A stretch of 64,000 bases of DNA. It comes from Nymphaea colorata. Its lineage: Eukaryota > Streptophyta > Magnoliopsida > Nymphaeales > Nymphaeaceae. This document shows, piece by piece, positions 1 to 13,500 of this stretch. The position numbers and the translations under genes are program-made. The notes beneath the pieces are model-generated. The model did no database searches. It worked only from the letters and a program-made list of their open reading frames with translations, and had not been told where the DNA came from. The stretch is taken from NCBI RefSeq assembly GCF_008831285.2, contig NC_045144.1, forward strand, positions 9,091,886 to 9,155,885, given 5' to 3'. Position 1 is the stretch's first letter; each line of letters opens with the position of its first letter.

Positions 1-3000
1 AAGTTCAAATCTGTGTCTTTGTCATGTCCCAGTCCATCATAGTGGGTCTCAAAACAAGTTTCATGAACTTTGAGAGTAATTGGTACAGTGGGGGAGGCAA
101 TTGCTTCTCTTTGGGGTGGTAGAATGAATCATTCACCCTAAAATTTAAAAAAAAAAAAAATCTATAAGCAGTTAGGACAAAAAAACATTTTTTAACCAAA
201 AAACATAATCCAAGTGTCAAATTGAAATAGATTTATTCCAAATTAAAGGGAAAGATTGTCATAAGAGCTGGATAAAACCAAGCTCAAGTTTGAAAGCAAG
301 AGAAAGTTGTCCATTAGACAGATCAAAATAGAAGGGCGATCGAAAGTGTGCTAAATCTATGAAATACATAGTTGACAACAGAAATACTAACATAGTGTTT
401 TACGAAATTGTTCCAAAGATTGCAGCTAATTCATGAAACATTGTCCCAAAGATTGAGGCATAATCATGAATCCATTTTAATCTTTAGGAGAATTTCATTG
501 AATACTATGTTAGTGTTCATATTGCCAAACACCTTCATAGTATTATTAAATCACAAATTAAATTACGTGTAAGATGAAACATGAAAACCAATAAGAAGAA
601 CTTATTAAACCATATATTGATTTAAAGTAGCTTCTGTTAATGTGATATAAGAGTTCATAATGATAATGGTTTATCAAATTAAGGATATTACTCCTAACTT
701 AAAAAATCTGTATTGAACATCCTTTATTCAGCTTTTTGCACTACCAAAAAGTCTAATCTAGAATTAAAAGAAGGGTGTAATCTTGAGTCCATCTAAATTA
801 AAGGTAATCAAATGCCCTTTGAAGATCAAAGGCGTCAGGAGGCAGCAATTTTAAATGTGTGCCACATGATGACATGTGGGCTAATTCCATCTAAAAAAAA
901 GGTTGACTTTTGTTGGGGTGAGAAAGTTAGATTCTTGGGAGAATTTGATAAGAAGAACATTTTGTTCATGGAATAAGTACTCTTAAAATACACAATTTAA
1001 TAAAACCAACATTTTTGTTGTAAGAAACAATAAAATCTTGTTCTTAGATCTAATAATTAACAATCAACATAATTATATAAGATGTTTTCTTAGAGCAAGA
1101 ATAATTAACATGTATTTTATGTGTTTCAATAACAGAGTGTTCGTTTTACCCAACACCTTTTAAAAGTCTCAACTTTTGGGCCTCAACAAGCCTATTGCAG
1201 CTGGTCGAGCTAGGGGTTTGTAAAACAATAGGTCTCTAGTTTGATTTGATTTCCACGAGGGCTGAACTTTACACTTTAAGTGGTCGGAAGTGGTACCTAA
1301 GTTGAAGGATATGCAACTACTAGTGCTGATGTCCATGTACTATGTAGCCTAAGACCATGGAGACAAGGGAAACAGGAGGCTTTCGGGCCTCTTGGCAGTG
1401 AGGTGTTAACCTCCTACTGGATTGGAAAGTCTGAACTCTTGGACATAAGATTTTGCAAGCTTAATTCATTAATATTCTCATATTCTTTCATAAACCAACC
1501 AAACCCTAAAATAAGGTACCAAGAGAGAGAATGATGCACCACACTAGCATGTTCAAAATGCATTCATCAATGCCTTTTGCTTACGCCTTGGCATTTCATG
1601 TTTGTGTACTCAACATGGATCTCAGATCCACATTACATTAGTTTCTCTTGCTGTAGAAATCCCCTGTTTGTTTTGACAACCAGTCACACAAAACAAGGAT
1701 ACAAAGTTCCCTTGGATCTCGCATAGATGGGCAAACTAACACACCCTAATTAATGGAGTTCCAATCCTTAACTTGGAATGTACAACGGGCAAGCTGAATT
1801 CATCTCAACTTGAGTTCCACTTAATCTCTACGTTAGCTCGACTCAGTAAAGCTCGTGACATTTGATTCGTAGATTTTTTTTTCAAATGAAAATGAAGACC
1901 AGTGAAAGGATGTTAAAATTGGTCAAAACTTGCTGACACAACCCTGAAGATTAACAAACAGGGAGGTACGAGCTGAATTGAGTTTAAAATAGTCGAACTT
2001 GAGTCATTTATAACTCGGGTTTTAACTGAAGCTTGAGCTCGACTTTTTTATTAAATAGGCCGAGCTCAAGTCAAACCTACACAAACAAGTTGAATTCAAG
2101 CTGGAATTGGCTCTACATGGGTACATCCTTTCTTATCCTTGACTATCAATTACCAACCCTAACTTAATGGCGTCGTAGGCGGCAATCTTTTCAACTTCAA
2201 AAGTAGGAGATACTATTTTAGCCTGCCACATTTGTGAGTTCCTCACCAGACGACGTACAAATTGGAATTGATTGCCTCTTAACTCTTGAGAATTTTTTCA
2301 CGCAAATAAAAGGATTTGGATTCAAAGAAGGATAAAATCATGGGACATAAAATGAAGAAATTGCAAAGAATTTAAACTAGCCCATATTGGGATTTTTTTT
2401 ATTAAAAATAACTTAAAATAATTTAAAAAATACTTCAAAAAGCATAGCGTAGCTGATCGGGCTTATAGGCCCGGCCCATGGAGCTTCGTATCACTTCAAT
2501 TCCAACAAGCCTATTCAGATCCCAAAGCAGTCTTGAATTGAATCTTGAGAGGAGAAGATAAGAGTAACCTCAGCCTTTTTCAGATCCCTTCCTCTCACCC
2601 AAAATAATTAAAAATAATAATTTTTTTTTTAATTTTTAAATGGGTGTTGGCCCAATATTATCTGGTGATGTACCAATATGATGAACATTGGTTGATAGGT
2701 GTCTGATATTGACAATACCTGTGCGTACTACGTTCCAAAATGAGTCAAACATTGTAAACTTTTTTTTAACATTTGGTAGTATAAAAAAGTTATGTTTAAA
2801 AAGTTTTGATTTATTTCATTTAACGACTTAAATTGCATATTTTGAGCAGTTAAACCAAAGGAATGGAACTAAATTAAGCCTATTTTCATTATAGAAAAAA
2901 GAAACACATAGTAATCTGTTTTAAAAATACAATAAATTATTAAATTAATAAAAAGTGTGATAACAGCAACTCAGGATGTAGCTCGGTTAATCCTTCTTCG

Positions 3001-3584
3001 AGGCTCTTGAAAACTATTTTTATAGATTTAATATTTCGTAGAAAAAAGTTGAAGTCTTAAATTGTCTTCTTGAAAATACAAGATATTCAATTATTCATTC
3101 CGTTCCTTGTGTACGTTTGGTTAAAAGTACATGCCTCTCAAATGAAGCATATGTTCGGATACAGACATACATTATTAATAATACCATAATTTGGAATTAT
3201 TTCTGCTCTTGGGACCATGATTTCTGGAAACGTGTGACAATAAAAGGTGGTAAACTGCCGCTCTATCCAAGGCTGATTGAGATTGAGATATGAAGGGAGA
3301 CATTTTCCATTTAAACAAACATGGATTCAGATCAATCGGAATATAGATCCCAAACTTTCAAATAAGTTAAAGAACTTATATTAGATGAAAGTTGGTAGGT
3401 AACTACCAACTAGTTTTTATTTTGAATTTATGAAATGCTAAATTTTATGCATTAAAAAAAAAGTAACTAAGCTCAAATTGAAGCATGGCAGAGATAGCAC
3501 CGAGAGAGTAACATCAAAGGACTTGTTAGGTCAACTTAGTCACTCGACTTGTTTTCTTCTTTTCATAAGTATATTTTTCAGAAA

Positions 3585-3589
<5 letters not shown>

Positions 3590-3640
<51 letters not shown>
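3590..3640. repeat. (AT)n microsatellite
   Basis: An uninterrupted run of about 25 AT dinucleotides in intergenic DNA. It is probably length-polymorphic. Confidence 0.95.
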
Positions 3641-3644
<4 letters not shown>

Positions 3645-4748
3645 GTGAAAATTTGATAGAACATATGTGTGCTTATATAAATATATGTTTGATTTTGCAA
3701 GTATATTTATGTAAGTACTCGTTCTACGAACGTGGGCAACTCTGTTAAACCCAATGGCTTAGCTTGAGTCATTACACTTGTTTATTTTTGTGACCAGGTT
3801 GAGGATAAGCTTGGGTCAACATTGATTAACATAAAAGGTGTGAATGCTCACACCATTCAAACCAGCGATAGCGATGACTGCCTAAGCCTAAGCTGGTTCA
3901 CGACACCCCTTGAATTCAAATTCTTATTAATTTAGATGAAAAAAAAATTGTACAATATTTGAACCCAAAATCCAATATACAATTGATTCAATCTGAATCT
4001 CATTTTTAGATTAACATCCAAATCCAACATTTAAACCAAATGCAAACCATATTATAAACATTGAATATATGATATTTATATTTAAAAATATATCTTATTG
4101 AATCTGGTTAATATTTACTTAAATCTGAATTTAAATCCGAACCCAGTCGGGGTTATTTCTTACATCCCAATTCAATTTAAATTTTTAATTTTTTTCATAT
4201 CTAAATTTTTTATGGGATTCAATCCAATATTAGACCTAAATGAGATCGATCGACGTCCTTACTCGTTATCCCAAACTTTGAAATCTCAGTCAAAAACCTG
4301 AAATGTGGAGGATATTTGAGTCATTTTAGCAGTCAAAGATACCTAAACAGATCGTGGCAGAAGAGACCTATTTTGTCAGGCTGAAATATCGAAAAAAATG
4401 ACAGATCTGTCCCTCCACAGTACGCATGGATATGATCCCCATTTCCCTCGAGCCGCTCGAGGACATTCTCGTCATTACCTGAACCAATTAAGGGCAGATC
4501 TGACTACAGAAACCCATTAACTTCCAGGCCAAACTTTCATAAATGGAGGAAATTTTTATAACAAATTCATAAAACCGATACTTCTTTCCCAATCTTTCTA
4601 ATTTCATGGTCAAATAAACTATTATTCTTGGAAGATTATTATATTTTTTGAATTTTGCTTGTTTCGAGGATGCCCATGATATTGCGGCTCGTCTGGAGCA
4701 AGCCATATGTTACAATAAGTTACATGTTAGGCCCTAACATAAAACTAT

Positions 4749-5181
4749 GTGTTAGGAGGTAGAAATGATTGAAATACAAAAGCTATGTTTTTTAAAAAAA
4801 CCTTAAGTGACTAAAGCATCTTTTTCAAAGCAAAAAAAAAAAAAAACCAATCAAATTGAAAGAAATGAAGTTTTTTTTCAAACAATTTGGATACAATTGT
4901 TAACAATTACTGATGTTTTCAAAGAGTGTGAGATCTTTGATACGATTATGATAAAAAAAAAAGCAGGCTTATATGTTAAGAAGTAGAAATTTTGAAATAC
5001 AAAAAACTATCTATTTTAAAAATACTAGAGTTATCTTTTTCAAAATAAAAGAAATCACTCAAATTGAAGAAATGAAGATATATTCTTTTTGAAACAATTT
5101 GGATACAATTTTGAACAATGACAATCCTGAAATTTTGGAGAATGCAAGGTCTTTTCGGAAATTAAGATAAGAAAGCAGGCC
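4749..5181. repeat. Imperfect tandem duplication, two units of about 215-225 bp
   Basis: Unit A (4749-4973) and unit B (4974-5181) share the same order of words: a GTAGAAAT start, a TTGAAATACAAAA block, CTTTTTCAAA, an AAATTGAA(A)GAAATGAAG block, AACAATTTGGATACAATT, and an AAGCAGGCYTA end. They differ by substitutions and by poly-A length. The unit is AT-rich and non-coding. A related beginning (TGTTAGG..CCTAACAT) also occurs near 47443-47462, so this may be a dispersed repeat. Confidence 0.65.
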
Positions 5182-5939
5182 TACAAAGCAAATTTCTGTC
5201 CCAATATCTGCCCTTTTGTTTATTTTTATTATATTCCTTACCAAAACAAGTCCTTGTGTCACAAGAGGGAGGGACCGCCGACCCCAGCACAGAAAAGGGC
5301 CACCCAAAGTGAGAGGGGCTGCGACACCGCCCCTCACTTATCCGGTTCGATCACCGAACCAGAAAACCGAATCGGGCACGCTCTGGGACACACCAAATCA
5401 CCACATTTGCATGACCGGAGAGGAGTTCCCTCACATTACATTCTCTAAGCCTCGTCAATTTCTGCCTTAAAAAGAAAAACAAAAATAAAATACATACAAA
5501 ATAAATAAAATTTTAATATGAAACAGCTTACAAGTATTTTTTTATGCATAAACGATGTTTTAAACTGAAAAAGACCCCGCAATCAGGTTATGCAAAACCT
5601 AGGTGAAAGCCAAGTTTTTACAAAAGCGGAGTTTCTAAAAAACCCAATTTCCATGACATCTAAACACTTTATGAAGACAAAAACGTTATTTTGCTTCAAA
5701 AACCCATTTTTGTGTGTATCCAAACACGCCCTTAGAGACACTGTTATGATAGTTCTCAACGTCGAGTTTAAGGTCTCATGTGAAAATGAAAAATGAAGGA
5801 CCGAACGCAAGGGACATCACGGCCCGGGCCAAGTTCCGGCAGGACAGGCAGAGACGGGAGACAGGTGACGGGGAAAAGAGAGGCCGAGCCGATTTCTTGC
5901 GGCCCGGGACGGGGGCAAAGCGCCAAGGGGTTGGACGTT

Positions 5940-6598
5940 GACAAATTCTGGATCATCGTTTTGTGCTCATGGAACATTAAAAGAGGAGAGAGAGAGAGAG
6001 AGAGAGAGGAGAGGATCGTAAAAGAATATAATAAAAAGAATCATGGAAAATGGAGGGGAGAAAGTGAAGAAAGAGAGAGAGAGAAGAAGGTCATCGTGCT
6101 TTCTGTGTGTGAGAAGACCGCTTTATCTGAGGATCTCTCTCTCTCTCTCTCTCTTCCGTGTATCTTCCTCCGCAATCCTTTTCTTTTTCTTCCCCTAACG
6201 ACAGGATTCTCTCTCTCTCTCTCTCTGGTGTTTACCTGTGGCCCCGCGTCCGCAGCAGCAGCGGCGGCGGAACCGGAATGACAGAGGATTAGATATAATC
6301 TCTGTCTCTCTATCTCTCTCTCTTTTTCTCTTCCTCTAGATTCAGATGGTGCTCTTGGATCCGGTGCACGACCAGGCCTTCGGTTGGGACTGAGACTCTG
6401 GCGCCGGCCGGAATTCTTGACTGCTCCGGCGACGTCCCTTGGTGGTCCTCCTTTTGGTGCATTGTCTTCCGGGAAGAAGGCGAGGGCCATGTGTTCGGGG
6501 CCGTACGAGGCTGGGGCCTTGGCAGTGAATCGGCTCCCACTCCTGCGTCTCCCTTCTGTGGGTCTCGGACACTGATAAAGCGATGTGAGGAGGTGGAC

Positions 6599-6640
<42 letters not shown>

Positions 6641-6720
6641 TTCGTGGAAATTTCAAGTTCGGATGGAATATGGCTAGGGTTTTTCCTGGACTGCGTTTGA
6701 TTCCTTTCTTTGTTGCGGAG
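5940..6720 (+). promoter_or_regulatory. Probable promoter/5' leader of the DUF863 gene
   Basis: GC content rises sharply here relative to the flanks. The segment carries several long (GA)n/(CT)n runs (about 5983-6009, 6139-6153, 6210-6226, 6602-6630) and a short (CAG/CGG) stretch at 6253-6270. CT-rich leaders are common in plant 5' UTRs, and the coding start at 10572 lies just inside an exon with an acceptor at about 10519. A leader exon here joined by a roughly 3.8-kb intron is therefore likely. The donor site is not determined. Open frames here encode only Arg-Glu or Ser-Leu repeats and were not called. Confidence 0.5.
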
Positions 6721-9700
6721 AGCTGGAGATGTGGAGCTTAGGTGAAGTAATTTGGCTTGATAATCGTCGACCTTTCTGCGAGGATCTTGTTTTGAGGTTT
6801 AGAGTCAGAGGGAGATTTTTGTTCTTTCGACGTCTTCTCATGATCTCGACGATTTCCGGAGAAGAAGTCCTTTTCCTCTCGTTGAATTTTCCTTTATCCC
6901 TTTTTTGTAAATTTAGAACGGAAAATTTTAGTTCGTGTCCGGGTGAAGTGGACTGAAACTGCAGTTTTTTAATGTGAATTTTAAATAAAGATGTCGATTA
7001 GTTTCGGCGATCCATCCTCCTAGAAAATGTGTTTCAATACTTTTCTCCAAAATTTGAAACGCTTCCGCAAAATCAGGTCTTCGGATCACGACGGTGATCA
7101 TATATTATTTTTATTTTTTTAATGGTTTATTCTTTCATTAAATTTGTTTCTGCTTCTTAAGTTTTTGCCTGGATGCGTTCTTTTGAGCATCAAATGAAGC
7201 TTTATTTTTTAAGTTTCGACGGAGACTACGGTGTTTACTGTTCCTTTTTTCAATTTATTCATATGTTTTTCATGCAATGCTCGTGTATAAGTTTCCCATT
7301 AATTCGACTTATTTTTCTGAGGCCGACTGAGTGGCTTTTCCGCTTTCTTAACAGATTGCATCTCCCTGCTTTTCTGCTCATCTGCAACCGTATGAATTTT
7401 CTAACTTTGCTTTGTGTTCCCGAAGATACTTGCTTGCTCTTGCCTAAATTCTGCCATTATAAATGCATGAAATTAGTTTCGACCGAATTCTGCGGGCTTC
7501 AATAAAAAATAGAGATGCATGCGATAGTGTCGTTGTGACGAAATTCCTGAGACAATTGCTAGCTGCAATTTCTTTTGCTTTTGCGAACTTGGTTCTATAT
7601 TACGTAGGTTGATGACCCCAGAGGATTCCATTATTAGGAATTTAGGATGGACGAAGCACATTATGACATGATAGTTGTTATTTTCTTCACATCTCATCTA
7701 CCGGATAGTTTTTTACTGGATGCCATTTAATAACCGGATAGCATGCTAAAGAAGAGCAAAAGGTTGGTATACCCTTAATCCAAATTCTCATAGGTTTCCC
7801 CAAATAGCTTTCAAGTCTTTTTCTTTCTCCCAAAATTGTTAGGCTATACAGTGTGAAATATTTATGGCTATCAGTGCCTTTTTGTGTTTCATGGGAAAGA
7901 TATTGGCAAATAATGACCACAGCATGCCTTGCAGTTGGAAGATTAGATGTAGAGTTCTTTAGTTTGGATGAATAAATTGACAATGGCATAACGTTATATA
8001 GCTGTTCTGTGGTATTAAAAGGGGACTATTGATAACTACTCAAAAAAAACTTGGGATCAAAGATAAAGCAAACACCATAACTTCTTCCATTCACATGCAT
8101 TTTCTGCAGATTATCAGAAAAACTGAATCCTTTCCAGTTATTATTTGCTAATATGCAATTGAACACACTCATTCTTTGCTAAAATGATAATCGCAAATGA
8201 GCATAAGCAAGTGGCAGAAGTACATACTCTGTTGATATTGGCAACTGGGGATACAGCATCCGATGTCTGATCTTTGTTTCGAGACCAAACTTTTCCACGA
8301 TAATGATTCACACAGAAGGACAAACAGGAGAAAGATAGTCAGGAAAAATATGTTCAGACAAATATTTGTTTAGCATGTACTTGTCCCCAAAAAAGGCTGG
8401 ATGGAACGGGATCAGTTGCAATATAATTAACATCTCGGAAACTTACTATTTAAGATTTTGTTCCAAATTTTAAAAACTGATACTATAAGTGGACTAGGTT
8501 TTAACTCTGGAAATTAAGTCTGCAGGTTGGAATTTTGAAAAAGCAACAGAAAAAATTGATATTAAATTGTAATTGAACAATTTTTCGTGCACTTATTGCA
8601 CAAGTTTGCACTTTCATAGGCATGAAGCGCTTTCTTATGATGCTAACGGGATTGGAAAATATTATTCTAGTAGCCACATAACTTGCTATGAACTGCAAGC
8701 TTCATGATACCCATTGGCAGGTTTTGTAGCAAACACACCTCTTCATGCATGATATACTAGTTTCTTAGTTTCCATGAAATTGTTGGAACCCTTGTTTGTT
8801 TATTACAAGGATACTCTGCTCACTCCTTTAAATGAAAATTATTATGGGAGCTTCTTATCGCTATATCCATGTAAACACATGCTTGTATTTTTTTTTTTGG
8901 TTAAGATATTATTGTCATTTGCTTGCATGATTGCTTTAGACATGATATTGGCATATTTGTTGATCTATATATAACTCGGACGTGATGTATGTTTTTTCGG
9001 GTTTAAGATTGTATTGAAAGGGTGATCAAGTATTTGGATCGTCAAGTCCCATCTTTTTCAGCATTATGAAATTTGCATTCCCTTGAAGTCAATATGTGAA
9101 TTGATATTGAGAATATGGAGCATTGACTTAAATGTGATAGCATTTTTTAAAGTAACAAAGTCGGTCTTGTTGATGCTAATGATTAGATTACTATTTATGA
9201 TAAAAAGAAAAGGGAGGTTTTTAACCAATACCATATGCCTCTTAATTGTCAGGTAAACTGAAAGTCTGTCAACATGAGTGATGATAGTGCAACCATAATG
9301 AAGATCAACATGTTCTAGCCAGACCATAAGAAGAGATTGATATGATGTTAGAGCCTGATGATGGCGATGAGTTTCACGAACTGGAGTCTGGCCATAATTG
9401 CTGGTGGAAATATGTCTTCATAAGATTTTGTAAGTTTGAATTTTGAAATTCCGTTTATTGTATAAAACCCTTGAAACCTTCAAACGTTGAGGTTTCATCA
9501 ATAGTTATATAATATCATGAATATCAATCTTAAAATATGGAAATGAAAGCCAACGTATTCAATGGAAAAGGGATGCTTCAGACTGAGTTGTTTGATTCAA
9601 AGTTGAATCGTCAGTTTTACTGGGTTAGCCTAGTGGAAGGATATGAAAACCCACAAAGTCAGGTAAGACTTGGCTTATTCATACTGCAGCTCAGATGTGT

Positions 9701-10175
9701 GTGGCTATGAGTTATCACTTGTTCATGCCAGATCATCTCTCTCTCTCTCTCTCTTGATGCACACACACACACACACATTATGTGCATATATGTGTGAATG
9801 TTGCACATGGTGTCACTTCTAAAGCAGCATAAAACATAAAAACTTTTAATAGTGGAAATTGAGATGCCTTTTTTTCAAAATTTCACTGGGTGTTGTTGGC
9901 AAGTGTTAATTGTTGATTAACTTTACAGGCAACTATTTTGAATCTTAGAAGTTGTTTAAGAAATTAAGTTAGACAACACTGTTGAGTTCACTTGGAAACC
10001 TCAATTGCTTAAATTTGTTGATGTTTGGTTTTCGGTGCTAGGCTTGTTGTCATGCATACACGTGCCACTTGTATGGTTGATCCACTTCCCATGTCCGAAT
10101 GTTGCTTTTGCCATTTTGCTTACTTTTGTCATCACAAGCATCTATTCATTATCTATGCCTTTCTCTCTCTTTCTT

Positions 10176-10256
<81 letters not shown>

Positions 10257-10519
10257 TACACACACACACACGTGTGTGTGCATAAAGTATAACCATAAAC
10301 CTTAAAGAACAATGCTTACTAAAGGAATGTCCTAATGTAACATTTCATTCATGTGTAATTGGATTGCATGTTAACAGGCTGCATGTTTTCGTTATCTCTT
10401 TTTTCTTGCTTTGTTAAAATCTCAAGCTCAAGAGTACTACTTATCTGTGTTTATTTTAAACATTTTATATTTTCTTTGTAGGGTAACTGAACTTTTACAA
10501 TATAACTGATTGTTTACAG
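6721..10519 (+). other. Probable 5' UTR intron of the DUF863 gene
   Basis: AT-rich and T-rich sequence with no coding matches. It ends in TGTTTACAG at 10519, a good plant splice acceptor 52 bp before the start codon. It contains (CT)n and (CA)n tracts at about 9736-9778, a CT/AT/CA compound microsatellite at 10161-10281, and otherwise nothing I recognise. The left border is uncertain. Confidence 0.45.
10161..10281. repeat. Compound (CT)n-(AT)n-(CA)n(GT)n microsatellite
   Basis: About 48 bp of CT-rich repeat runs directly into 40 bp of AT repeat. A short CA tract then flips to GT, making a small palindrome. It lies in the presumed leader intron. The overlapping frames encode only SLSLS/YIYIY and are not genes. 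Confidence 0.9.
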
Positions 10520-10571
10520 ATTCATCTCACCTCAGCTAGTATTAGTGGTGCCTACTATTCTGTCGGTAGGA

Positions 10572-13500
10572 ATGGGAGCAAAAGTACAATGTAACAGATA
10601 CCTGCCTGCGTATTACCACATGAAGGATCTGAATGATGATGTTAGGAGTACTATTTGCTCACAATTTTATGAAGATCGGATCTTTGCTGGGGGACAATAC
10701 TGTAATGGTTTCATGCAGCAGAGTGCAGACGGTTATTCCGAATATGACAAGGAGGTACTCAAACAGACAATGCTTGAACATGAAGCCATATTTCGGAAGC
10801 AGGTAATACCCGTTGGTTCTTTCAATGTTATTCATTTCTCTTTATGTAGTGCCAATAGTGCAGATTATTTTCTGAAGATTTAGCATGAACGAGTGTGTCT
10901 ACTTTCTATTAAACCCATAAATTACATAATTTGATGACTAGATAATTTCTGGGCAATGGTTAGTAAGTGACAACTTATACTTTCCTATAGGTCAGTGAAT
11001 TGCATCGCCTATATCAGGTACAGAAGGATTTGATGGATGACTTGAAAAGGAACAAAGCAAGCACATACTCCTTACAGATGGAAGCCATGTTTGATGGCCA
11101 CCATCTTTCCCAAATAAAGTCTGCTGATCCATCTAGATTTTGGCAAGCGTCTATGCCATCTGTTGCATGCTCAAGTTCCAGTAGACCCTCTGTTTCAGAC
11201 ATGAAAAGGACTTGCTCTCCTTTGGATCTTTTAAAAGAGAATGGCATACAAAAAGTACCTACTCCAACCCATAGTATTAAGCAAGAATCCTGTGAACCTC
11301 TTAATCTGCAAAGGAATAAGAGTGCACGGAGATCTATTGACCTTCAACTTCCAGCTGATGAATATATTGACATTGAAGATGAGGAATTGTCAGTGGAGGA
11401 GGTAAAAGTTCCTGATCGTGATCTTGTACTTGAGAGTGAGGTAAAACTAACTCTTGGCACTGGGTATAGTGAAAATGCAAAGAGTGGACAAAAAAAATCA
11501 GGCATATATTCAGCAGATGGGTTCCACAGTCACCAGAAAGCAGGGTCAAACAATACCTATGAAGCGTCCTGTCATAAGGACATTGCAACTTCCAGCTTTA
11601 GAGTGCCAGGGGTATTTCCTGGTGAAGTTCGAGCCAGACAACGAGTCGTGGATCCAAGTCCTGCTGCACCGCTAAAGGATTGCGTTATGGAAGATGGCAA
11701 CAGGCGTTATTGGAATTTTTTGGAATCAGAATGCAACGGAATCAAAGGTAGCTGGCATTCCCTATCTTTTTGATATACTTTTTCATCTGGTACAAGCTCG
11801 CAGTAGTAGACACATCAAGTTGTTGAAGCAAACATTTCTACACTTTAAAGTACCATGCTGAAGAAAGACCTCTTTCTATTGTGTTTTATTGATTTTTTTT
11901 AAGGGTTAAGACCCATAAATATAATCCGTGTGGTCTGTTTAGTTAGAAATATGTTTTAGATTGCCAAACTGCATCTGGAAGCAGATTTCTTAAGGACTTC
12001 GAAATCAGGTTTTGAAATGCATTAGACTTTCTTGATAAAAAATTGTCAGTCCTTTTCGCATTTGGAAAACCTAGTCTGAATCGTGTTTACTAATAAATGT
12101 ACCAGTGGATACGTTGGGGTCAGGAATTCACAAAATGTTACTTCCACCTGCTTGTGCTAGAATGCTTCAATGTAACTGCAAGTTATTTTTATGCTTAATT
12201 GTTTAGTGACTTTGTTAATAAATTTTCTTACTTTGTAGTATGCCTGTTGTCTTTGAATTTAAATTTATACTAAATGGTAGTCACAATTCATTCGGTAGGC
12301 TCCTTATCATCTTGAGTTAGATAGCTGATTTACCAAGTGGTGAGGATGCTTAAATTACTGAATTCTCCTCTTAACATGACGTCCCACAAGTATATGCGTT
12401 ACTCTTTTCTCTAGAAGAAAAACTATTTCAGAATACTCTTTCACTGTTATCAACAGGAACTAACATCTTATCCTCCTGCCATATTTCTGTAATAGCATAT
12501 TTATGCTAGGATATTTAGAAATTCCGGGGCTTCACCTTCTCCACTTCCCAGTTCAAGGATCATGGTTCAATTGTCATCCATTCATTTACTTACTTGTGCA
12601 TGTATTCTCCATAGACCGTAGTTGTAAGGAAGTGAGATAGTATGAATTCAGTAGTTGGTAAGGCCTCAGTCCCTATAAGGATGGTCATGTTCTGAAGCAT
12701 TTTATTATTATTATTATTGTTATATTTTCATGCACGAGGTTGACATCATTACGTAGTTGACCTCAAAAGAATAAAGAAACTTGAGTTGTCAAAATTTTCA
12801 CTGTTTTGGTTTTTTTTTGGGGGTAATGATCTGTCCTCCTGTGGGCAACAAGCGAGTCTTCATGGATTCTCCAAGGAAGTTTTGAGAATGTTAGCTTTGC
12901 CCAGGAAAGCGGAGAGGACTCTCAGCTTCAGAAGAAACTAGATTTAGACAATGTCATTTCAAATTCATTTACTACATCAGGTCTCCAATAAGATTTTTTG
13001 ATTAAGGGTGCTTCATCATTGTCCATGGATGGATTTCCAATATACATCTATAAGTATGTCATCTCCCTTGTGTCTCTTGCTGTCCAATATTTTGGTGTTC
13101 TGTAAGCAATGTAACACTCTTCCACAGGTTAGGAAACACAGGTGTTGGTTGATAGGCTGTCAAGACATTGGTATTGGCTACCTCACCCACATTATAATGG
13201 TTGAAATGTGGAACAGCCCACACCCAAAACTCGAGCCCGGGCCCGGCCCGACCATTCAAACCCGAGCCCGAGTCCGGTCCGGGCCCGGCCCGATTAAATT
13301 TAAAAATAATTTTAATATAAAATAATATATAAATGTAATTAATCGTAATAAAATATTATATATATATAAATTAATAAAATAAATATATATATAAAAAAAA
13401 AACATTATCGGGCCCAACCGGGCCGGGCCCAATAAGGAACTGGGCCAAGCCCGGTGCCCCTTTTTCTGGGCCCAGGCCCGAGTCGGGCCGGGTACCGGGT

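Larger units (their letters stand above)
1..5790. other. AT-rich intergenic region without a recognisable gene
   Basis: No reading frame here matches a protein family I recognise, and the short open frames are what random AT-rich DNA gives. It holds an (AT)n tract near 3590-3640, a degenerate stretch rich in AATCCGAACCC-like words (3905-4215), a tandem duplication (4749-5181) and a GC-richer patch at 5260-5400 of unknown nature. The segment ending near 5735 (TATCCAAACACGCCCTTA) resembles a MITE terminus, but I could not find its partner. Confidence 0.6.

Noticed and set aside
5793-6656. Overlapping open frames on both strands with Arg-Glu and Ser-Leu repeats
   Set aside because: They arise from (GA)n/(CT)n repeats in a GC-rich leader; no family motif, and frames exist on both strands at once.
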